A stretch of DNA of 64,000 nt from Trichomonas tenax (lineage: Eukaryota > Parabasalia > Trichomonadida > Trichomonadidae). The notes under the pieces were generated by a model. It was not told where the DNA came from and ran no database searches. It saw only the letters and a program-made list of their open reading frames with translations. The first letter of the stretch is position 1. Each line of letters begins with the position of its first letter. Positions 10,914-20,124 of this stretch are shown here, piece by piece. The translations under genes and the position numbers were made by a program. Location: assembly GCA_023091735.1 (NCBI GenBank), contig JALKBU010000153.1, forward strand, positions 1 through 64,000. The letters run 5' to 3'.

Positions 10914-12245
10914 TTAGTGAAAAAGTATTTCCCAATGCTTCATCGAATCGATAATAAAGGTACAAAATTCATTGATTTCTTCATTGCAATTTTCAGATAT
11001 AGAAACAATCTCATTATGTGCAAAAGGATCAGAGAGGTCAATGAACAGGACTTTTTGAATTGTAGATGAACATTTTCGAATCAATAATACGACAATACTA
11101 AAAATCAATGTATTAAAATCTTCATCATCAGCACCAAGTTTTTCTATTATCATTTTAATGATGTGAGAACTTACAATCAATTCTGTGAAAACAGAAGAGA
11201 ATGTTATCAAAAGAAACTTGAGGAACAAAATGGACGACTTCAATGATCTGAAATTAAAGTTGGATAATATAAAAACTAATTTATTCGTTAATGATGCATG
11301 ACAAAACAATGTTTCAATGTCACTCATTGAAATACCATAACACATTGTTTGATCATTCATTAGATTTTGGATCAGCAGCATGAAGAATGAATGAAATTTT
11401 GATATTAAACTTTCATCAACAGTTTTAAAGTAGATATCAAAAAGTTGACTATAATCGAGAATTTGTGAAATTGCAGAAACATAAAACTTTCTTTCTAACC
11501 TGTGCAATGAAGAAAGGAACTGAACTGGAGATCTCTGATCATTACCTTCCAATGAAATATTGATAACTGATATTGATAATCCAATTATTTCTTCTCTGTA
11601 TTGATTTGTGTTGACAATTAAATTCCAAAGAATCGTCATAATCAATTTATAATTTTCTCCATTTGGTTTCAATATTGGAATATATTCTAATAATGAATCA
11701 CAATTACGTAATGTTGATAGTTCAAAAAACAGAGGATATGTTAATTCATTCGGAAGAATTGAATTGAATATCATATTTAGATCCAAATGCTCTATTATCA
11801 TTGCTTTCGATTCGGGGCATGAATTTAATAAAGAAGTTATGAAATCTAAAATCATATCTGCACAATTTTCATGAAGCAAATTTAGCAATTTTTGTATTTC
11901 TTGTTTTTCAAATAGGAAGCTAAGGAATCCGCGCTTGCTAGCAAGAACATGTATAACTGATAAAAGATCACTTAACAAATCAGAATCTTTTGAATTTAAA
12001 ACTGAATCGATTATTTGAGACATTTTATCTTGGAATTGTAGTTCCAATACAAATGAAAAATCTAACTTAGGATTTTTGCTGCATGTCTCCAATAAATATT
12101 TTAATGCAGAATTCAAATATTGGTTTTGAATGAAATTACTTATAAAATCTACTTCTACACCAGCAGTTTTGTCAATGCCTTCTTTAGAAAAGAGTGTTGT
12201 CGCAATGAAATTTTGTTGAGCATCATCTTTAAAGAACTCATTCAT
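10914..12245 (-). CDS. Alpha-helical (armadillo/HEAT-like) repeat protein
   Basis: This 443-residue protein is built almost entirely of amphipathic helices of 15-20 residues rich in Leu, Ile, Phe and Ser. Examples are KYLLETCSKNP, LLSVIHVLASKRGFLSFLF and SILFLKFLLITFSS. That is the look of an armadillo/HEAT-like solenoid. No signal peptide or catalytic motif is seen. Trichomonads encode large families of such solenoids of unknown role, and the 43709-45148 protein in this window has the same build. TTACTTTTTCATT lies immediately upstream and fits the trichomonad Inr consensus, which supports this start. It is divergently oriented to Kae1 with about 375 bp between. A scaffold role is only a guess. 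Confidence 0.75.
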   Translation of the reverse strand: MNEFFKDDAQQNFIATTLFSKEGIDKTAGVEVDFISNFIQNQYLNSALKYLLETCSKNPKLDFSFVLELQFQDKMSQIIDSVLNSKDSDLLSDLLSVIHVLASKRGFLSFLFEKQEIQKLLNLLHENCADMILDFITSLLNSCPESKAMIIEHLDLNMIFNSILPNELTYPLFFELSTLRNCDSLLEYIPILKPNGENYKLIMTILWNLIVNTNQYREEIIGLSISVINISLEGNDQRSPVQFLSSLHRLERKFYVSAISQILDYSQLFDIYFKTVDESLISKFHSFFMLLIQNLMNDQTMCYGISMSDIETLFCHASLTNKLVFILSNFNFRSLKSSILFLKFLLITFSSVFTELIVSSHIIKMIIEKLGADDEDFNTLIFSIVVLLIRKCSSTIQKVLFIDLSDPFAHNEIVSISENCNEEINEFCTFIIDSMKHWEILFH

Positions 12246-12561
12246 TAAAATGAAAAAGTAACCTCTATTTGATTCAATATAAACTTGATATCGTTAGTTT
12301 TTCATTAGTCTTTGAATTTATGTTTTTGAATGAATAATTTACCAAAAGTTGATTTTAAAATAAAGTCAATGCGTTCAGTGTCTTTTTTCATTTACACCAG
12401 TGCATATTTTGGAATTCATCTTATTTCCAATGATACAAATATCAGCACCACTGTGGCATAAATATGCCGACATCATCTCTATGCCCAAATCAAAATGGGG
12501 CTGAATCATAAAAAAATTTTCATCCATATCAAAATTGGATTCCAAAAAGTGGTTTAATAAA

Positions 12562-12622
12562 TTGACGTGTAAATATGAAAATGACATGTAAATTATCATT
12601 TGTCAATTTGACAATAATCAAA
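12562..12622 (+). promoter_or_regulatory. Upstream element cluster of Kae1
   Basis: Two copies of the window's recurrent element occur here: TGACGTGTAAA (12563-12573) and TGACATGTAAA (12582-12592). They are followed by TTTGTCAATTTGACAA (12599-12614), and the start codon is at 12623. The 19-bp spacing puts the two copies on nearly the same DNA face. Confidence 0.6.
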
Positions 12623-13600
12623 ATGCTGATTCTTGGTATAGAAAGCAGCGCAAACAAAATCGGCATTGGAATTGTAAAACCTGACGGCACTATATTGGCG
12701 AATGTCCGCCACACGTTCTGTGGACCTCCTGGTGAAGGTTTTCGTCCATCAGAAACAGCTGAACATCACAGAAAATGGGCAATTCCTTTGATAAAGCAGG
12801 CATTAGAAGTTGCAAAGGTCACAAAGAAGGATATTACCGCCATCGCGTACACAATGGGTCCAGGAATGGGATCTCCATTAGAAGTCGGTGCAATTGTCGC
12901 GAGAACATTGGCACAACTATGGAATGTTCCTCTTATTCCTGTCAACCACTGTGTTGCACATATTGAAATGGGCAGAGTCGTTACACATGCAAAGCATCCA
13001 GTTATTTTGTACGTAAGTGGTGGAAATACACAAATTATTGCACGCAGTGGTAACAGATACAACATTTTCGGTGAAACTTTAGATATTGCTGCAGGAAATT
13101 GCATTGATAGATTCGCAAGATTAGTAAATCTTCCAAATGACCCTGCGCCAGGACTAAATGTCGAACTAGAGGCGCGAAAAAGCACAAATTACATCGAATT
13201 ACCATATGTTGTCAAAGGAATGGATGTTTCATTCTCTGGAATTTTAACATCTATTGAAGAAAAGGTTGGTAAATACCCTGTCGAGGACTTGTGCTATAGT
13301 GTGCAAGAGACAGTGTTCGCTATGCTCACTGAAATTACAGAGAGATGCTTAGCTCACTGTGAAAGTAATGAAGTTTTGATAGTAGGCGGTGTCGCGTGCA
13401 ACGAGAGACTGCAGAAAATGATTGGTGATATGTGTGCTGCTAGAGGAGCAACAGTGTGTGCTATGGATGAAAGATATTGCATTGATAATGGTGCAATGAT
13501 TGCCTACACCGCTTCTTTAATGAAGACACCGATAGATCCGGCAAAAGCCAATATTATCCAAAGATATAGAACTGATGAAGTTATTGTTGATTGGGATTAA
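12623..13600 (+). CDS. OSGEP: tRNA N6-adenosine threonylcarbamoyltransferase, Kae1/OSGEP (KEOPS subunit)
   Basis: Kae1 transfers threonylcarbamoyl from TC-AMP to A37 of ANN-decoding tRNAs and is the catalytic subunit of the KEOPS complex. The 325-residue protein starts [12 protein letters not shown]. It shows the ASKHA-fold features GIESS, the metal-binding HxxxH of [10 protein letters not shown], then [27 protein letters not shown] and the closing [10 protein letters not shown], all in the standard order and spacing. It is of the archaeal/eukaryotic cytosolic type, not the organellar TsaD type ([19 protein letters not shown]). I reject the more upstream in-frame ATG at 12575 because the extra 16 residues are not family-like and are made of the upstream element copies. 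The length is normal and all key residues are present. Confidence 0.97.
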   Translation: MLILGIESSANKIGIGIVKPDGTILANVRHTFCGPPGEGFRPSETAEHHRKWAIPLIKQALEVAKVTKKDITAIAYTMGPGMGSPLEVGAIVARTLAQLWNVPLIPVNHCVAHIEMGRVVTHAKHPVILYVSGGNTQIIARSGNRYNIFGETLDIAAGNCIDRFARLVNLPNDPAPGLNVELEARKSTNYIELPYVVKGMDVSFSGILTSIEEKVGKYPVEDLCYSVQETVFAMLTEITERCLAHCESNEVLIVGGVACNERLQKMIGDMCAARGATVCAMDERYCIDNGAMIAYTASLMKTPIDPAKANIIQRYRTDEVIVDWD

Positions 13601-13736
13601 AAGAAAATGAATATTCTTTATTACTAACAATCTACTGGTGATACTAGGAACGTGATATTAATGAAATTAACAATAATAACAATTGTAATATTAAAAGGTC
13701 GTTAAAATACAATATAAAACAATCTAATTACTTAAG

Positions 13737-14894
13737 CTACTTTGTAGTATGAGAATTGTACTCTTGAACAAGTGAAACAAAAGCACTTGACATTCGAAGT
13801 CGGTTTTGTTGTTTTCGTCGCATATCTGTAATTTCTGCAGTTATTTGCTGATAATAGCTTTCTAGTTTGGGCTTGATTTCTGCAAGCTTTTCTCTATAAG
13901 ATTCAAGTTCAGTAATGAAAGGTCCGTCGCTTGTATTCATTTGAACACAGTTCTCAGAAGAGAGTCCGAGACTCTGTAATTCCAGCAAAAGTCGCTGATC
14001 GTAAGATAACGAAAAATAATGATTATAAGGAATTTTCGGCGGCAGAGGATTGATTCTCAAGAATGGTTTCTTCGTTTGCTTCCTTGGTTCTAGTGGTGGC
14101 GTACAAACAAAAGAAGAAAGCAGATGATGAATAATTCCGGAATTTATCATTTGTTGATCTTCAATTTGGAAAGATGGAACATGTTCGATCCAATATTCGT
14201 TGATTTCATCATCACTTGGAGGAGGAGCAGGCGGCAATTTAATCTGTGTGCGTGCTCTTCCTTCTCTCGGTGCTGATACTATCCTAGAAAGCCTCTGGCT
14301 CCAATGCTCCTCAGGAATTATTTCCTGCTTTTCTTGCACAGGTACATCCAAAAGGCTCCTTAGATCGCTATCGCTTGGAATCGGATTTAAGAAAATATCA
14401 GTCATTCCCCAAATTGGTTTATCAATAGTAAGATCAATTCGCTTAATTTCTTTTGGCTTTTCTGGTTTTTGTGAATTCTGTCGTTTTGGTTTATCTTGCT
14501 TAATTTCTTTATTATTTCCGCGCGGTCTTTTAGAAGCTCCATCGTTTTTCGAATATTTTGGTTGTGGTTTCGGTTTTACTTCAACCGGCATTGGAACTGG
14601 AGGAGGAGGCTTTATTTCTATCGGAATTTGGTGTTGCTGGCTTCTTAAAGCGTATTCTACAGCCTGGCGAAACAAATCTGTCTTTGTGAACTTTTCGAAC
14701 TGGTCCTTGAACTTCGTTTTGTTCTCTATCAGCGTGACTTTCAAGTTTAATACCAATTTTCGAAGTTCTGTCAACTGACTCTGCGACAAGTTCTCAGAAG
14801 ACATCCTCCTGAGAGTGTCCAGGTCACTCTGGCTCACTGACAGGTCATTGGGGACGATAAATGGAGAATGGTGACTTTCACCATTCCCATACAT
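13737..14894 (-). CDS. ADA3-like SAGA histone acetyltransferase complex subunit
   Basis: This protein has 385 residues from ATG 14894. The N-terminal part is helical (MSSENLSQSQLTELRKLVLN). A long, charged, Pro/Lys-rich middle follows (PPPPVPMPVEVKPKPQPKY, KRPRGNNKE). The C-terminal 90 residues contain LSYDQRLLLELQSLGL, an acidic gap, then DGPFITELESYREKL and a helix to the end. That layout (E/Q-R-x3-EL-x2-LGL, then EL-x3-x-LE, then a basic helix) is what I know of the C-terminal ADA3 domain of the SAGA/ADA adaptor. No search was run, so the assignment is moderate. An ATG 28 codons upstream (14978) is in frame, but TCACTTTTTGG, an Inr-like word, lies between the two. The true message probably starts at about 14913 and uses 14894. 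Confidence 0.6.
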   Translation of the reverse strand: MYGNGESHHSPFIVPNDLSVSQSDLDTLRRMSSENLSQSQLTELRKLVLNLKVTLIENKTKFKDQFEKFTKTDLFRQAVEYALRSQQHQIPIEIKPPPPVPMPVEVKPKPQPKYSKNDGASKRPRGNNKEIKQDKPKRQNSQKPEKPKEIKRIDLTIDKPIWGMTDIFLNPIPSDSDLRSLLDVPVQEKQEIIPEEHWSQRLSRIVSAPREGRARTQIKLPPAPPPSDDEINEYWIEHVPSFQIEDQQMINSGIIHHLLSSFVCTPPLEPRKQTKKPFLRINPLPPKIPYNHYFSLSYDQRLLLELQSLGLSSENCVQMNTSDGPFITELESYREKLAEIKPKLESYYQQITAEITDMRRKQQNRLRMSSAFVSLVQEYNSHTTK

Positions 14895-14903
14895 GACTAT
14901 TTC

Positions 14904-14914
14904 CAAAAAGTGAC
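14904..14914 (-). promoter_or_regulatory. Inr-like initiator of the ADA3-like gene
   Basis: The reverse strand reads TCACTTTTTGG ending 9 bases before ATG 14894. It matches the trichomonad initiator form TCA+1Y(T/A). The same word with small changes precedes the genes at 9324, 45737, 59557 and 61412. Confidence 0.55.
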
Positions 14915-15233
14915 AACACACTGACAGGTTGCGTGCGCACGCAATTTTTCTTTGATTTATGGCCATATTGTTGGACATGGACTGGAATTTTAATTTATTT
15001 CATATCTACCGCTTTGGTTTTTGCTTATCTTTGGTTTTTATTCATAATGTATTTATTTTTTTGATTATCTAGCTATAATAATTTAATAAATAAAACAAGC
15101 AGGCATAGGCTAACTTAGCTTTTTGTTCTTTATAGATATAATTAACAAAATCTCAATTTTAAAAATATATTCTAGAAACATCATTTACAAACAATTCATA
15201 TGCACAGTATAGAGTTTTGATAAATAATCTCAT

Positions 15234-17572
15234 TTGTTTTTTATTATGACAAGACTATCTGAAGTTCGATTAACAGTTCAATCAACAAAATTGATCAATC
15301 TTGTAATTTTTAGCAATCCTATATTTTCGATACACTCATCGTCATTAACTACATGCAGCAAATGCCTTTTCCCACCAAATTCAGTTATTCATCGTAAACC
15401 AGTTAATTTGAATAAAATTAATCGACTCAGTGCTGTTCCAGAAGATATTGTATCTCCAGAGTTCTCAACACTCATAAAAATATATCAGTATTTAGTGTTA
15501 ACCAAATTAATGAAAATCAAAAAAAAATATTAACATATTTCCCATTCATATACTTCAATACAGAAACTTATCAATCGAAGACCTCATCAACGTTCATTCA
15601 AAAGGCAGTATTGTTTATGGTATTATGAATGATGATCATTTTACGTTGTCTTCTCAAGATAATTTAGATCTTAATAAAATTATTAATTCAGAACACTTGA
15701 TTGATTATGCAGCAAAATTTGGTTCTATAGAATGTTTCCGATTTTTAGCTGCTAATAATGATAATATCACCCATTATACTCTTGAAAATGCTTTTTTAGG
15801 TGGAAATAAAGAAATTATCAATTATTGTTTCAACGGTTTCGATGTAAATTATTCAAATGGCTGTATGAACATCACAATGATATTGCTATAAATTTAAACT
15901 AAAACTTCGATATTCAATATTCATTATTCCATTGCCACAAATTTCTCAACATCACTCTTTTTAAATATATTCTTGATAAACATGGCCCTAACTATGTAGA
16001 TATGTTTGAAAATTTGCCAGTTAGTATGACGTATTTTGCTCCAATATTTGGACTTGAAATGCAAATTATAAGTGAATCAGATAAATTCTATGACATGTTA
16101 ATTGCAATTATTTATAATGATGTGGAATTGATGATTGAAAAGATAAAAAAGTACAATGTCAACTTAGAATATATTAACAAAGATGGAAATACTTATCTAC
16201 ATATGTGTTCATTGCATAATTCATACCTATGTTTAAACTATCTTATCACGAAATTGATGAAATACATTGAGCATAAGAACAATAATGGTGATACACCATT
16301 ACTGATTGCAGGCAAGGAAAGTTCTCAAAATGTGATAAAAATATTGATTTCTCATGGCGTAAACTTTAACACATGGTCAAATAATTCAGCAAAGTTTTTG
16401 GCATTTTGTGTAGCAGGAGGCCTAACAGATGTTGTTGAAAATTTGATCCAAAAAGGGGCCAATTTCGACACTGAAACTCATACCAATGATAAATATCCAG
16501 GAGTTTCAAAATTTAGTCTTAGTCTTGCGAAAAATCAACCCGAGATTGCTGAAATATTAGTGAGACAAGGTTTATATGAATTAAACCTAGTTCATATTCA
16601 GTATTTGTTTGATCACGGTTTATTTAATATGATTCAATTCCTTGTTGATCATTCTGGATTTGAAGCATTTTTAGAAACTTCGAAAGATCCTTTTTGCAGT
16701 GACGAATGTAGGAATTACATTCTCAAAAAATATGGCAATTCGAAAGCTCAATGCTTTGACCCAATTCTCTTTCATTTATGAAATAAAAAAGTTGACGAAT
16801 TTAACGATCAGAGTGATATGCAAAGATTTGTTTATAACTGGACGATCAATCTCCTTAATATTTAATGAGAATTTGCGTTAATCTTGAATCAAAATGATCA
16901 AATTACAGCTTTTCAATTTTGAAATAATGCATGTAAAATGGATGCTGAAGCGCTTATGTTTTAATCCAAGAATATATAAAACAGAAATTTGGCTGCGCGC
17001 GAACTCAACATTTTTAAGGATAGCACAGAAGTAGCAACTCAAGGACCCTTTATAATGTCGTTTGACCCTGAAATATTAATGAATATAATGATATTGAATT
17101 GATTTTAGAAATGGAAAATAGTGAAAATGCAGAGTTTTTGCTGTCAGTTGGATGTTTAATAGATGGTATCTTTCGAATAGTTCAAATTTCTATTAAATAA
17201 AGGCTTAAACGTTAATGCTGTTGATCCAACAAGAAATGCTTTTCTTCATATGGCTGTGAAGTATGCATTATATGATATTATTGATTTATTGTTTGAATAT
17301 CATATAAATATTGATGCAAGAGATGAATCAGGTGCTACAACATTGATGATATGAATTGATAATATAAATAACCTCAAGAAACTTGTTAATAATGGAGCGA
17401 ACTTAAACATCCTTGACAGCAAGAATGAGACAGCATTAGAGGCCAATGTTGAATATCGTCATAAATCTGGATCAAACATCACATCATGCTTAGGTCAAAC
17501 TCCTCTATCAATTGCAAAATGTGCGCATCGTAATGTAGCACAAATTATACAAGAATATTCATCAAAGCAATA
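15234..17572 (+). pseudogene. Ankyrin-repeat (DUF3447-like) protein gene, multiply frameshifted
   Basis: The pieces form a typical trichomonad ankyrin protein of roughly 700 residues. They are an N-terminal section (15234-15640, frames mixed), a DUF3447-like block (15625-15891: IDYAAKFGSIECFRFLAANN), and a long run of ankyrin repeats (16002-16781: DGNTYLHMCSLHNSYLCLNY, NGDTPLLIAGKESSQN). A last block lies at 17184-17572 (LHMAVKYALYDIIDLLFEY, GQTPLSIAKCAH) and ends in TAA. Frameshifts lie near 15540, 15865 and 16780, with further stops after 16780 and at 17354. Such proteins mediate protein-protein contacts. This copy cannot make a full product. The best-preserved frame, 16002-16781 (259 codons), could still be translated, but I see no promoter element before it. 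Confidence 0.75.
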
Positions 17573-17660
17573 AGCCTAGGATTTATTTACTTCCTCGGAA
17601 TTTTGATTAAGGTTCTGGTTTTTCGTGATCATTTTCTCCGCTTTTCGGAGATTGTTCCCC

Positions 17661-18026
17661 TTAACACATTGATTCAAATTCTTCTGCCTCCTTTAGATTT
17701 TGATACTCAGTTATATTATATAGGCCAAATTTATATGTATAGTGTGCCAAATCATCCAAATCATGTTCTAAATATTCTTCAGGGAAAGCTTTTTGTGGAG
17801 GACTGACAATAAAATCTTTGATATAGTTTCCATCGATTGAATCTTTATCGCCGAAAACAATCGATTGGAACATTGAAAATTTAACTTTATAGAAACCAGT
17901 ATATAAGATGATAATAGTTGCATCAGTGAATCTATGAAATGTCCAATAATAATGAATCATTGCCATAAAAACACAGAATCGAAAAAAAATCCCAATATAA
18001 TCTATAGTTGGATGCCTGATGGACAT
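17661..18026 (-). pseudogene. Unassigned gene fragment, possibly frameshifted
   Basis: The reverse-strand frame ends with a protein-like stretch (FSMFQSIVFGDKDSIDGNYI, then PEEYLEHDLDDLAHYTYKFG, to MC at 17661). Just upstream, in another frame from ATG 18100, reads a second plausible piece (HYWITHKIAVKYFGDDGKEC) that stops at about 18002. The two may be one broken gene. The middle (RFCVFMAMIHYY) may be read out of frame. No family is recognised. It overlaps the 3' surroundings of the ankyrin pseudogene, so this whole 15.2-18.1 kb stretch looks decayed. Confidence 0.35.
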
Positions 18027-18399
18027 TCTTTTCCATCATCTCCAAAATATTTAACTGCAATTTTATGTGTAATCCAGTAATGTGAAGTTCTATTGAACAT
18101 TTTGAGTGAGTAATGAACTTGTAAATACTTAATATGATTTGAATTGATACTTAATGCGGTAAAAATAGCAAAATCTGTCATTGATTCATAATTCTTTCAT
18201 TTAACAATTAATTTGTATTAATTATAAACATATTTTAGCATTATGTAGAAGAATTAAATTATGAAACAAATATTTGAAAATATCAAAAATCATACTTTGT
18301 TCATTTCAAAAAAATAAGGGAAATATAGAATAAATTCAGAATTCAAAATGGGATTAAGAATATCAGGAGAATATTTTGTTGTATATAGAGAAAATTAGT

Positions 18400-19683
18400 T
18401 TACTCTAATTTATATTTATCATTTTCATTGTGGAAGAAGTTGAAAGGAGCCAGTTTCCTAAAGAAGAATAGCGAAGCATACATTGAAGATGCGATTGTAG
18501 CCATTCCAAGGCACATGAACTCGGCTTTAGCTGGAGAGAGGAATGACGTGAAGTTGGATAAAACCGTCACGATTGTGTACAAAATGGCGAGGCCACCTGA
18601 CATATACATGCAGACCCAGAATCTGTATTTGAAGTTTTCTGGAACATTTCTGTACTCTTTCTTCTGTGTAGCAAAGAGGGAGAAGGAGAAGAGGCTGGCA
18701 AGAACAACACCAACGAGCTGGAGTGTTGGAATGCCTTCGGAGTTATCTAAAGAGAGCTCTCCATACATTTTGAGAATTGCTGGAAGAATCTTGAAAAATG
18801 TTGTGACAACAAAGAAAATCCATGAAATGACAACGTTTCCTTCAAGAAATTCTGGATTCCAAGGACGAATTAAAGTGAAAATTGAAAGTGTAGAGAAAAG
18901 CAAAACAGCACCAAAAGCATTATCAAGAACAAGACTCAAAAGGATATAAATGCGATGTGGGCGGAAAATTCTGTAAATTGAAAATGGTCCAAGATAAATA
19001 ATGCCAACACAGATGAGAATAAATGAGATGTAGTGTTCTGGACACTTGAATCCCATTTGGAGAAGGAAGTATATTAATACAAATGAAAGATAAGCAATAT
19101 TAATATATCTGAATGCTAGTGTGATATATAATACTTTAGGATTGGCCATTTTAACAGTAATTGTTGTAGATGCTGTCGGATCAAAGTAATTCTTTGGAAT
19201 TGTAATTTTCAATGAGATTTTTTCATAGGAAGGATGAACGTCTTCAAATATTTGGTGATCTTCCTTTGGTTTAATTTCGTGACTGTAATATGATCCATTG
19301 AGAGTGTCTTGCAAATTTTCATCTCTGTAAACGTGAATAAATAAATCAAATTCACGCTGGCCATTATAACCTCTGTTGTTAAACTTTAAGAATACTTTAA
19401 GTGATTTTGTAGCGGGTTTAATGTCTGATAAGTTTTGATATATAACATATGAATCATTTTGAAGTGTATCGGTGAATTTTATAGTCTGAGCAGTCGTTAT
19501 TTCGTCTTTAGGTAAGAAAAATACTGCACCTACTAAAACAGCAGCTAAAATTATAAAAATTTTGTATAATCTTTCGTCTTCTGGTTTGTTTTTCTCACAA
19601 ATTGGAAGCTCTGGAATTTCTGTTGGTGCTTTGAGATTCTTTGGTGGTTCAATTTTTGGAATAAGTTTTTCACGAAGCAGCAT
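18400..19683 (-). CDS. Wntless/TMEM181-like eight-TM membrane protein (GOST superfamily)
   Basis: The 427-residue protein has a short cytosolic N-terminus, one membrane span at about 41-57, and a lumenal/extracellular beta-rich domain at about 60-185 with N-glycosylation sequons. Seven further spans follow at about 192-210, 217-236, 245-270, 283-304, 321-338, 353-376 and 390-407, then a short tail ending NENDKYKLE. This one-plus-seven layout with a lumenal domain is that of the Wntless/TMEM181 group, which escort secreted cargo through the Golgi and recycle from the cell surface. The assignment is from topology and general look, with no unique motif, so other GOLD-domain 7TM proteins remain possible. 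Two copies of the recurrent upstream element lie 30-63 bp before the start. Confidence 0.55.
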   Translation of the reverse strand: MLLREKLIPKIEPPKNLKAPTEIPELPICEKNKPEDERLYKIFIILAAVLVGAVFFLPKDEITTAQTIKFTDTLQNDSYVIYQNLSDIKPATKSLKVFLKFNNRGYNGQREFDLFIHVYRDENLQDTLNGSYYSHEIKPKEDHQIFEDVHPSYEKISLKITIPKNYFDPTASTTITVKMANPKVLYITLAFRYINIAYLSFVLIYFLLQMGFKCPEHYISFILICVGIIYLGPFSIYRIFRPHRIYILLSLVLDNAFGAVLLFSTLSIFTLIRPWNPEFLEGNVVISWIFFVVTTFFKILPAILKMYGELSLDNSEGIPTLQLVGVVLASLFSFSLFATQKKEYRNVPENFKYRFWVCMYMSGGLAILYTIVTVLSNFTSFLSPAKAEFMCLGMATIASSMYASLFFFRKLAPFNFFHNENDKYKLE

Positions 19684-19712
19684 AATTAAGTGTTAAAATT
19701 TTATGGTCTTCC

Positions 19713-19746
19713 ATTTTTGTCAAATAAAATTTTTATTTGTCAAAAA
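19713..19746 (-). promoter_or_regulatory. Paired upstream elements of the Wntless-like gene
   Basis: TTTTTGTCAAATAAAA is followed directly by TTTTTATTTGTCAAAAA. Read on the coding strand, these are TTTGACAAATAAA and its opposite-facing partner, variants (TTTATTTGNCAAA) of the window-wide TTTACRTGNCAAA element. They lie 30-63 bp before ATG 19683. Confidence 0.5.
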
Positions 19747-20124
19747 TATCTAACTTCATTTATAGAATAAATATAACTGCTTTTAGTCTGATTTGTGTAT
19801 CATAATTTCTAGCAAGCCCCTATTCAATGCAAAGAGAAACATGCTTCTTATGCATTTTTATCATGTGCAATCGAATAATTGAAAAAACAATCGTTCATTC
19901 AATAATCAAGCATTTTAAGTACGCTTTATTCGCCCTCGATCAAAATATAGATTGATGAGTATTCAAAGAACTGAGCTTTTAAATCAATTCTTGTTCTTTT
20001 CTTCAAACACTTAGTATAAGGACAGCATATTTAGTGTGTTTGAAGACTCTGTAAAACAAGTTGAAATTTCCACAACCTTACAGATATTTAACAATTAAAT
20101 CTATTTTAAATAAACAAAACAAAA

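Noticed and set aside
12575..12622. Longer N-terminus for Kae1
   Set aside because: The extra residues are encoded by the upstream promoter elements and do not resemble the family, which begins directly with the (I/L)-x-GIESS strand.
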